NCBI GenBank assembly: GCA_021443565.1
Contig: JABUTS010000128.1
Coordinates: 1 to 39,082, forward strand
DNA from: Bacteroidales bacterium
GTDB taxonomy: Bacteria; Bacteroidota; Bacteroidia; Bacteroidales; UBA932
Reading direction: 5' to 3'
DNA: 39,082 nt
The position numbers and the translations under genes are program-made. Numbering within the stretch: position 1 is the first letter of the stretch; each line of letters opens with the position of its first letter. The notes under the pieces are model-generated. The model worked only from the letters and a program-made list of their open reading frames with translations, was not told the origin of the DNA and searched no databases. This document shows positions 23,929 to 30,551 of this stretch, one piece after another.

Positions 23929-25233
23929 CTAGAACTTCATATAAGGGATTTTGTACTCTTCCGGGAACGTGACCACCCTCCTTTCGTCCATAGCCTGGTT
24001 CCCAAGCAGGCAAAGGGCTGTCGAGCAGTATGCTTCCTCCACCACGTTCTCCGCCTTTTCACCAGTGATGCACGAGGTGCAGAAGGCCGCAAGAATCTTG
24101 TCGGAACCGTCAGCATCCGAGGAAACCATGCTCTCGCCGGAATTCACCGCCACATGGCCCTCCATAATAGGATGAGGCGTATAGGCGGATTTCAGTTCAG
24201 GCCGCCACGACGGACCGGCAGTGGGAACTGCCGCAAATATCTTCGTGTCTATTTCCCCGAAAAGACGTTTCATGCCCGGGACGAGATTATCTTCCTCGAG
24301 ATAGTAGACGCCTCTGGTAAGGTCAACCGTGCCGTCCTTTCCGAGTATCTGGTCCTCCATGCCGTTGAACTTGTTGGAGATGAGAGATTCGTAGGTGATC
24401 TTCCGGCCGTCGGAATAGCGGTAGGTCAGGCTCACGCTATCATAGACCTCGCGACCGTCCTTCCAGTAGACTATGTCGCCGAGACCGGCCACTTCCACGG
24501 GCATCTTCCCAGCCACCCAGTTGCAGACTTCAAGCTGATGGGTCGCAAGTTCGGTCATCAGGCCGGCAGAGTGTTCGCGGTAAAGTCTCCAGTTGATTTT
24601 GCGTTCAAGCTCGGGGGAAGGCACCGGACGCCTCCAGTCGGCGTTGCGGAACCAGTGGCAGCGCATGCCGGTGACTTCGCCTATGAGACCATCCTTAATC
24701 ATCTGCACGCCTTTAATGTACTTATCGTCATACATTCGCTGCATGCAATAGTAAAGCGCCCTGTCGGATGCGGAATATGCGTCATACACGCTCTTGCATT
24801 CGTCAAGTGTAAGCGCCATGGATTTCTCGCAGAAGACATGCTTCCCTGCCGCGAGAGAGTCGAGGGTGATGCGGGCGTGAGAACCCAGGGGTGTGGCTAT
24901 GATCACGCCGTCTATATCTTTCTGGTCAAGGAGTTCGTGGTAGTCGCTGTAAGTGCGCGCTCCCGGAAAGAGTGCATGGGCGGCTTCGAGATTGACAGGG
25001 TAGTCGTCACAAATCGCGACAAGCTCGGCGTGTTCAATCGTCTTGAGGTTATGGATATGGTACTGGCCTCTGGAGCCGGAACCGATGAGGGCAACCCTGG
25101 CTTTGCGACCGGCAACTTCTTCCCTGGCCGCCGGCGTGCAGCTCTTGAGCCATGGCATGGAGGCCAGCAGGGCTGCACCTCCGGTCATATAGCCGAGGTC
25201 CTTGAAAAAATTTCTTCTGTCTATTGTTTTCAT
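23929..25233 (-). CDS. Gfo/Idh/MocA family oxidoreductase, Tat-type lipoprotein
   Basis: The 434-residue protein has a twin-arginine motif (DRRNFF, residues 5-10) and a lipobox-like LKSC at Cys32, so it is probably a Tat-exported lipoprotein. A Rossmann motif (LIGSGSRG, about 49-56) binds NAD(P). The usual EKP motif is EKS here (FCEKSMALT), and a conserved His lies in MTELATHQLEV. It is only distantly like the oxidoreductase at 9938. Redox action on a sugar or glycoside in the periplasm is the family expectation. The substrate is unknown. It has its own -7 box inside the end of the upstream apbE-like gene. Confidence 0.8.
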   Translation of the reverse strand: MKTIDRRNFFKDLGYMTGGAALLASMPWLKSCTPAAREEVAGRKARVALIGSGSRGQYHIHNLKTIEHAELVAICDDYPVNLEAAHALFPGARTYSDYHELLDQKDIDGVIIATPLGSHARITLDSLAAGKHVFCEKSMALTLDECKSVYDAYSASDRALYYCMQRMYDDKYIKGVQMIKDGLIGEVTGMRCHWFRNADWRRPVPSPELERKINWRLYREHSAGLMTELATHQLEVCNWVAGKMPVEVAGLGDIVYWKDGREVYDSVSLTYRYSDGRKITYESLISNKFNGMEDQILGKDGTVDLTRGVYYLEEDNLVPGMKRLFGEIDTKIFAAVPTAGPSWRPELKSAYTPHPIMEGHVAVNSGESMVSSDADGSDKILAAFCTSCITGEKAENVVEEAYCSTALCLLGNQAMDERRVVTFPEEYKIPYMKF

Positions 25234-25244
25234 GAGTCAAAACA

Positions 25245-25961
25245 TCAAAGCAAATATAGCCTTAATTCAGCATTCGGAAAATTCTTTTCCATGATTTCAG
25301 CCTCACTTTCATCCGCAAGCATCAGCGCCGTGCTCAGGATCTCGGCATCCAGAGGGTCCGGACACAGGGCCGTCGTCATCTTGCGCTCGAAATTACCCTT
25401 GCCCGTGCGCGGATCAACAATGTGCCCTGTATAGGCGGGAGTGTTGCCGGAGGTTGAAAGGGTTATCTCGTCCAGGCTTATTTCCTCGACCGCAAGCCCG
25501 GAATAGGGATCTTTCAGCGCCACCTTCCAGCTGTCTCCCGAAGGATGTCTGCCCATGGCAAGTATGGTGCTGCCGCCGAAACTGACGAAAGCGTCCCGCA
25601 CTCCTTCTCCCCTGAGCATGGGAGCAATCCTGCCCAGAGCATATCCCTTGGCGAAACCGCCGAAGTCAAGCCCTTTGAAACCATCCTTCCCGTTGTCGCA
25701 GGGACCACCTCCCGCTATGTCAAAAAGCCCGCAGGTGAGCTTCCTGTAGCAGAGCGCAAGCCTTATCGCGTCCGCAAGTTCTGCAGACGGTGCGCCCCCG
25801 GCATTGTATTTCGAGACGTCGCTGGACGGGTCAAAACGGTTGAACAGCTTGTCAAGCCGTACAAGTTCATCCCTGGCGCTCGCCCAAATCTGGGGCGCGT
25901 CATCAGAGGGGAGAACAAAATCCAGCCTCGTACCCATTATCATGAGAACTTCCGCAGTCAT
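25245..25961 (-). CDS. ApbE-like FAD:protein FMN transferase
   Basis: ApbE proteins attach FMN to a Thr of target flavoproteins such as NqrC and RnfG. The 238-residue protein has the family pattern: FNRFDPSSDVSKYN, LDFGGFAKGYAL, VSFGGST, TLSTSGN and HIVDPRTG. It is about 90 residues shorter than typical exported ApbE, has no signal peptide or lipobox, and begins directly at the family core. No flavinylation target is in the window. It lies 11 bases before the second Gfo/Idh/MocA gene. An alternative start at the second Met (MIMGTR) would shorten it slightly. Confidence 0.78.
   Translation of the reverse strand: MTAEVLMIMGTRLDFVLPSDDAPQIWASARDELVRLDKLFNRFDPSSDVSKYNAGGAPSAELADAIRLALCYRKLTCGLFDIAGGGPCDNGKDGFKGLDFGGFAKGYALGRIAPMLRGEGVRDAFVSFGGSTILAMGRHPSGDSWKVALKDPYSGLAVEEISLDEITLSTSGNTPAYTGHIVDPRTGKGNFERKMTTALCPDPLDAEILSTALMLADESEAEIMEKNFPNAELRLYLL
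25251..25258 (-). promoter_or_regulatory. -7 box upstream of the second Gfo/Idh/MocA gene
   Basis: TATATTTG on the minus strand is an exact TAnnTTTG match located in the last codons of the apbE-like gene, about 18 bases before the ATG at 25233. No -33 TTTG is seen at the right distance. Confidence 0.5.
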
Positions 25962-25996
25962 GGCAGCTATTTGGCGTAAAATTATGAAAAATTGGT

Positions 25997-26004
25997 TACT
26001 TTTG
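25997..26004 (+). promoter_or_regulatory. -7 box of pyrH-frr
   Basis: TACTTTTG matches TAnnTTTG exactly. A TTTG at 25970-25973 lies 23 bases upstream, slightly longer than usual spacing. Confidence 0.6.
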
Positions 26005-26068
26005 TGATGAACAAGCCCCGGAACGGGAAATTCTTTAACTGCAATACTTTCGAAACTTGAGCAAACGT

Positions 26069-26773
26069 ATGTATAAGAGAGTGCTTCTGAAACTTAGCGG
26101 CGAAAGCCTTGGCGGACCCTCCGGCAAAGGTATAAGCGAAGATATGCTTTCAGCCTATGCTGAAGAAATCGCGGAGGCCGTGAAAAACGGCCTGCAGGTC
26201 GCGATTGTAATTGGCGGAGGAAACATATTCCGCGGACTCCAGGGAACGGGCAAGGGCTTCGACAGGGTCAACGGAGACAAGATGGGCATGCTTGCCACGG
26301 TAATCAATTCTCTCGGTCTCGCAATGGCCATACGCAGTGCCGGAGTGGAAGCGGAGGTGTTCACGGCGACACCTATGCAGCCGATAGCACGGTACTACAT
26401 GCGTGACGACGCAGTGGCAGTGCTGGAGAAGGGCGGAGTGGCTCTCATCGCAGGAGGCACGGGCAATCCCTTCTTCACCACAGATTCGGGTGCCGCCCTC
26501 AGGGCCCTCGAAATCAAGGCAGACGCACTGCTCAAGGGCACCCGCGTAGACGGAGTCTATACCGCTGACCCGGAGAAGGACCCTTCTGCCGTCAAATTCG
26601 ACGAACTCAGTTTCGACAGGGCGATTTCCGACCATCTCAAGGTCATGGACCAGACAGCCTTCGCGCTATGCAGCGAAGGGAACATGCCGATAATCGTCTT
26701 TGACATGAACGAGAAAGGCAATCTCACCAGACTCGTCAGGGGAGAGAAGGTCGGCACCCTCGTGCATAAATAG
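26069..26773 (+). CDS. pyrH: UMP kinase
   Basis: PyrH phosphorylates UMP to UDP with ATP and is an amino-acid-kinase-fold hexamer in the cytoplasm. The 234-residue protein has KLSGESLGG, VIGGGNIFRG, DKMGMLATVINSLG, GGTGNPFFTTDSGAALRA and DGVYTADPEKDPSA. The ATG at 26069 gives MYKRVLLKLSGES, matching the usual start. A TTG at 26057 would add four residues. It is followed after 24 bases by frr, a common pairing. Confidence 0.95.
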   Translation: MYKRVLLKLSGESLGGPSGKGISEDMLSAYAEEIAEAVKNGLQVAIVIGGGNIFRGLQGTGKGFDRVNGDKMGMLATVINSLGLAMAIRSAGVEAEVFTATPMQPIARYYMRDDAVAVLEKGGVALIAGGTGNPFFTTDSGAALRALEIKADALLKGTRVDGVYTADPEKDPSAVKFDELSFDRAISDHLKVMDQTAFALCSEGNMPIIVFDMNEKGNLTRLVRGEKVGTLVHK

Positions 26774-26797
26774 AACAACTTTTAAAACCAGATAATC

Positions 26798-27358
26798 ATG
26801 ATAGATCCGAACACCGTCCTTGCCAAGGCAAAGGAAGATATGTCAGACGCTGTCCTCTTCCTCGAGGAAGATCTCAAGACTTACCGCGCAGGTAAGGCCA
26901 ACCCTCTTGTTTTCAACAATGTGATGGTCAATTACTACGGCTCCCTCTGCCCTGTGCCTCAGGTCGCATCCGTGACAACCCCGGATGCAAGGACCCTTAT
27001 GATACAGCCGTGGGAGAAGAAGATGATACCTGTCATCGAGAAGGCCATCCTTGATGCCAACATAGGCCTCACTCCTCAGAACAACGGTGAAACCATACGC
27101 TGCACCGTTCCTGCTCTCACGGAGGAAAGGAGAAAGGAGCTCATCAAGAAGGCGAAATCATCGGGCGAAAGCAGCAAGATAGTTGTACGCAACGCCCGCC
27201 GTGACGCCATTGAAACCCTCAAGAAATCCATAAAGGAAGGTCTCGCAGAAGACATGGAAAAGGATTATGAGGAGAAGGTTCAGAAAGCCACCGACGAAGC
27301 TGTCAAGAAAATCGACAACCTCGTAAGCACTAAGGAAAAGGAGATCATGACTGTCTGA
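26798..27358 (+). CDS. frr: Ribosome recycling factor
   Basis: RRF splits post-termination ribosomes together with EF-G. The 186-residue protein has the three-helix bundle pattern and the domain-II strand region GSLCPVPQVASVT, with the family start DMSDAVLFLEEDLKTYRAGKA and the basic RRDAIETLKK segment. It follows pyrH without a promoter motif. Its last 14 bases overlap the 3' end of hemW on the other strand. Confidence 0.96.
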   Translation: MIDPNTVLAKAKEDMSDAVLFLEEDLKTYRAGKANPLVFNNVMVNYYGSLCPVPQVASVTTPDARTLMIQPWEKKMIPVIEKAILDANIGLTPQNNGETIRCTVPALTEERRKELIKKAKSSGESSKIVVRNARRDAIETLKKSIKEGLAEDMEKDYEEKVQKATDEAVKKIDNLVSTKEKEIMTV

Positions 27359-28502
27359 GCAGTTCTCCAGTGATGAGGTCTGAAACGAAAAGGCGGGATT
27401 CGGGTATCCTTACCCTGTCCCCCTGAAGACTTTCGAGCCCCATACTTTCCACTGATGCCGGGTCTGTACCGACAAGAGATGCAGGAATGCCCTCTGACGT
27501 GCGCAGACCCAGCATTATTTTTTCATCCCTGACCTCTTCCGGTCCCAGGGTTTCTCTTTCGCGAACGCTTTCGAAATCCCCCGACACTGCCGCTTTCAGG
27601 TAGCCCTTGAGACTGGGGTTGTTCCATGTTCTCATGACCGGGTCTCCTCCCGGCAGGCTTGCAGGCAGCAGGGTATGCGCTCCGGGACCGAAGCCGGCAT
27701 AGGGTACCCTCCTCCAATAAGCGGCATTATGGACGGCCTCATGACCGGGAAGGGCGAAATTTGAGACCTCGTAATGGTGGTAACCCGCATCAGCCAGGAC
27801 TTTGCACAAGCTTGAATACTGCGCGGCGCAATCATCATCGTCCGCCTCGGAATACTTCCCCCTCTCGAGCAATTTTTCAATCGCGCTGCCCTCCTCTATG
27901 CTCAGCTGGTAGGCAGAAATATGCTCCGGATGCAGTTCCAGGGCCTGTGCCAGAGTACGCTCCCAGACCTCGGACGAGAATTCCACCTGCCCTCCTGCCA
28001 CTCCCTCGAAGCGCCCAAGTCCGAAAATCAGGTCTATGCCCAGATTCTTCACTCCTGCAGAGCGTAGCAGCCTCACGGCCGCCAGAGCCCCGGCCGCATC
28101 GTGACGCCTGTTCATGACCTTCAGCACTCCGGGGTCGAAGGACTGCACGCCCATGCTTATCCGGTTCACTCCCAGGGCGAGAAGCCCCCGCACGTAACCT
28201 TCTCCCTTCTCAAGCACGTCTTCCGGGTTCACCTCGACCGTGAACTCTTCGTAAGGGCCTCCGTGACCGCTGGCCTTCAGAGCCTCCAGAATGCGGGCGA
28301 ATGCAGAAAGAGGCAGCACCGATGGGGTGCCGCCTCCTATGTATAAAGTGTTGACTTCTTCCGTTATTTCTTCCGCCCTGGCCGTTATTTCCACGCAAAG
28401 GGCATTGACGAAAGCTTCAGTCCCGCACTTTGGCACAAGTTCGCTGTAGAACCCGCAATACGAGCAGAAACTCCTGCAGTATGGGACGTGGATGTAGATC
28501 AA
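27345..28502 (-). CDS. hemW: Radical SAM heme chaperone
   Basis: HemW is a radical SAM protein formerly annotated as oxygen-independent coproporphyrinogen oxidase, now known as a heme chaperone. The 385-residue protein has the HemW-type cluster motif Cys9-Cys13-Cys16 in CRSFCSYCGFYS, GGGTPS, VEVNPED, RISMGVQSFD and the HemW C-terminal region ending near LRTSEGI. The start codon is TTG (28502-28500), giving MIYIHVPYC. It lies two bases after the upstream coiled-coil gene. Confidence 0.93.
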   Translation of the reverse strand: MIYIHVPYCRSFCSYCGFYSELVPKCGTEAFVNALCVEITARAEEITEEVNTLYIGGGTPSVLPLSAFARILEALKASGHGGPYEEFTVEVNPEDVLEKGEGYVRGLLALGVNRISMGVQSFDPGVLKVMNRRHDAAGALAAVRLLRSAGVKNLGIDLIFGLGRFEGVAGGQVEFSSEVWERTLAQALELHPEHISAYQLSIEEGSAIEKLLERGKYSEADDDDCAAQYSSLCKVLADAGYHHYEVSNFALPGHEAVHNAAYWRRVPYAGFGPGAHTLLPASLPGGDPVMRTWNNPSLKGYLKAAVSGDFESVRERETLGPEEVRDEKIMLGLRTSEGIPASLVGTDPASVESMGLESLQGDRVRIPESRLFVSDLITGELLRQS

Positions 28503-28504
28503 GA

Positions 28505-29440
28505 CTACCTGAGAACCATTTCGGCTGTCCCGACACGACCCTGACTTGTATATGCCTCAATCGTGTAGACACCCTTTTCGTAACTTGGCACGCCCTTGAC
28601 ATAAATTGCCAGACTGACCTCGCTGCCCTCATAGTCCACATCGCGGGATGCAGTGCAGGTCAGGCTCTCGCCTCCGCTGGTGAAGGAGCTGTAATGCTCG
28701 CCCAGAAGCAGATTGCCGGAAGGGTCTATAACCCTGATGTATACGGTCTTGCGTCCTCTCTCGGCAAGTTCGTTCTCTACAAGGGATATGGAAGCGATGA
28801 GATAGTCGGTTTTGGTGCTGCGGTCTGTCGCCTTGTCACCGTTGTATGCCGTGAGGGTAAGTCCGCGCGCCTTCATGATGGAGCCCTGTGCCACCTGGGC
28901 GCTGAGCGACTCGTTCTTCCTTGTCATCTCGTCAGCCCTGCGGTTGGCGGCGGCAGCCTGCTTGCGGGCATCCCTGGCCTCTACGGTAAGCTGCTGGTTG
29001 AGAGTGTTGAGGGAGTCTATCTGAACGATATAGCCCTTCATGATGGTGCGGAGGGTTCCGAGCTCGCGCTCGTATTTGCGCATCTTCGCGAGATTGGCCG
29101 CATTGGTCTTCTGGATGTTCTCAAGAAGTTCCGCCATCATTGCGTTGGACGAGTCCACCTGGGCCTTGAGTTCTGCATTGTCCACGCCGAGTTTTTCATT
29201 CTGTGCGAAGAGAGTGTCAAGTTCGGCGGAGGTGAGCTTGAGGCTGTCCACCCTTGCAAGAATCTCGAGCTTGTTCTCGTCAAGCATATTGTTGTAGTTG
29301 CGGTTCTTGAGTCCAATCCATATCACCGCGACGAGAAGCACGGCTGCCGCCAGTGCCATGAACACCACGATTTTCTTGAGCTTTGCCGCTTCTTCGGCAT
29401 ATATCCTGCTCCTTCTTTCTTCCTTGTCGAATTCTGCCAT
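28505..29440 (-). CDS. Membrane-anchored coiled-coil protein of unknown function
   Basis: The 311-residue protein has a basic N-terminus, one membrane helix (about 24-43, VVFMALAAAVLLVAVIWI), a long coiled coil (about 50-195, heptads with SLKLTSAELDTLFAQNEKL), and a C-terminal beta-rich domain (about 200-311) containing KTVYIRVIDPSG and SGGESLTCTASRD. This is a single-pass, presumably periplasm-facing, layout. Similar proteins are recalled from other Bacteroidota without a known role. It sits between hemW and a small membrane protein, with its own -7 box upstream. Confidence 0.65.
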   Translation of the reverse strand: MAEFDKEERRSRIYAEEAAKLKKIVVFMALAAAVLLVAVIWIGLKNRNYNNMLDENKLEILARVDSLKLTSAELDTLFAQNEKLGVDNAELKAQVDSSNAMMAELLENIQKTNAANLAKMRKYERELGTLRTIMKGYIVQIDSLNTLNQQLTVEARDARKQAAAANRRADEMTRKNESLSAQVAQGSIMKARGLTLTAYNGDKATDRSTKTDYLIASISLVENELAERGRKTVYIRVIDPSGNLLLGEHYSSFTSGGESLTCTASRDVDYEGSEVSLAIYVKGVPSYEKGVYTIEAYTSQGRVGTAEMVLR

Positions 29441-29466
29441 GATCTTGTCAGATTAAAGTTTTGCTG

Positions 29467-29474
29467 CAAATTTA
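29467..29474 (-). promoter_or_regulatory. -7 box of the coiled-coil gene and hemW
   Basis: TAAATTTG on the minus strand is an exact TAnnTTTG match 26 bases before the ATG at 29440. No -33 TTTG is seen at the right distance. Confidence 0.5.
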
Positions 29475-29479
29475 GAAAA

Positions 29480-29953
29480 TTATTCCAAGTCTTCCTTCCG
29501 GGAGAACTTGTATTCCAGTCCGTTCACCACGCTGACCACTTCTCTGCGCGGACCCTCCACCTTCACTCCGAGGTCGCACCAGACCATGGTCACACGGTCC
29601 TCAAACATGAACTTCGCACGTGCAAAGGCGCTGCGGCGGCGGAAAGCCATATAATGGTCTTCCTCTCCCTCAAGCACATAGCCGTGTTCGTTCATCCACG
29701 AAACTATTCCGTCCCTGAAGCCGTCCCAGTCGCCGTGGATGTGGGCGTTCATCTTCATGTAGCCGAAAAGAGGGTACAGGAGCGACACCAGCGCGAAGAC
29801 CGCGAGTATCTTGTAAACCGAGGTCCAGCCCTCCCTGAACATAGTGTTTATGTCCTTGTCAACGAGATCCAGCGCCACGAAGAGCGCCATCACGGCCGTT
29901 ACGATCAGGCAGATGTAGACAAAATACTTTACTGCCCTCAAAAAATATCTCAT
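29480..29953 (-). CDS. Small membrane protein of unknown function
   Basis: The 157-residue protein has two hydrophobic segments (about 10-29 and 46-66) and a soluble C-terminal half containing HGDWDGFRDGIVSWMNEHGYVLEGEEDHYMAFRRRS and FMFEDRVTMVWCDLGV. I recognise no named domain. It starts four bases after the DUF3109 gene, so the three minus-strand genes M16-like, DUF3109 and this one form a single unit. Confidence 0.55.
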   Translation of the reverse strand: MRYFLRAVKYFVYICLIVTAVMALFVALDLVDKDINTMFREGWTSVYKILAVFALVSLLYPLFGYMKMNAHIHGDWDGFRDGIVSWMNEHGYVLEGEEDHYMAFRRRSAFARAKFMFEDRVTMVWCDLGVKVEGPRREVVSVVNGLEYKFSRKEDLE

Positions 29954-29957
29954 ATCC

Positions 29958-30551
29958 TTATCTGTTTATATATTTGGCAGCTCCTTCGAGCTGACGGTAA
30001 AATTCCTCTCCGAACATCCTTTCCAAGGGTTCCTTCAGGAACTGGTAAACACGCACGCCCTCACGCCTGCCCTTCTCGAAAGCGTCCTTGCAGATATCCC
30101 AGCGGTGGAGGTTGAGAGCCCTCGTGCCATTGCGAAGGGTCGAAACGCGGATAGGGTAGAGCCAGCAGCTTATGGGCTTGCGGAAGTCTGACCCGCTCCC
30201 TTCGAACCAACGTCTTTCCATGGAGCAGAAGCAGTTGCCCGAGCCGTCGAAAAGGCAGTAGGCGCACTCTTCAGTGCCCGGCACGAGAGGTGTCACAAGA
30301 TCTCCGTCCACATCCACCTCGAAAAAGCCCTTTTCATCTATAACATCCCTGCCCTTTTCCGGCATCAAGGGTGAAAACAGGGGGTAGTTCTTCTCTATTG
30401 GCTCCAGTTCACATTCAAGCAAAGGCGCTCCACTGTCGCCTATCACGCAGCAGCAACCCTTGCACTTGGGGTAATCGCAGGCAAAATATTCCGTGAGTAT
30501 CTCCTCGGAAATTAGGCAGTCGTCAATCTGTATTATGGTACCGTGGTTCAT
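29958..30551 (-). CDS. DUF3109 family cysteine-rich protein
   Basis: The 197-residue protein matches the DUF3109 family: CDYPKCKGCCCVIGDSGAPL, CAYCLFDGSGNCFCSMER, PISCWLYPIRV and WDICKDAF, with more than ten cysteines. The arrangement suggests metal or iron-sulfur binding, related to the YkgJ group. No reaction is known. Its ATG overlaps the stop of the M16-like gene as ATGA, so the two are translationally coupled. Confidence 0.82.
   Translation of the reverse strand: MNHGTIIQIDDCLISEEILTEYFACDYPKCKGCCCVIGDSGAPLLECELEPIEKNYPLFSPLMPEKGRDVIDEKGFFEVDVDGDLVTPLVPGTEECAYCLFDGSGNCFCSMERRWFEGSGSDFRKPISCWLYPIRVSTLRNGTRALNLHRWDICKDAFEKGRREGVRVYQFLKEPLERMFGEEFYRQLEGAAKYINR

Noticed and set aside
24154-25434. 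426-residue plus-strand open frame
   Set aside because: It is antisense to the second Gfo/Idh/MocA gene, which has clear motifs.
26057-26068. TTG at 26057 as start of pyrH
   Set aside because: The ATG at 26069 gives MYKRVLLKLSGES, which matches the family start. Four extra residues have no support.
28430-30115. 561-residue plus-strand open frame
   Set aside because: It runs antisense over hemW, the coiled-coil gene and the small membrane gene, is rich in His, Cys and Val in no domain pattern, and no start-site evidence supports it.
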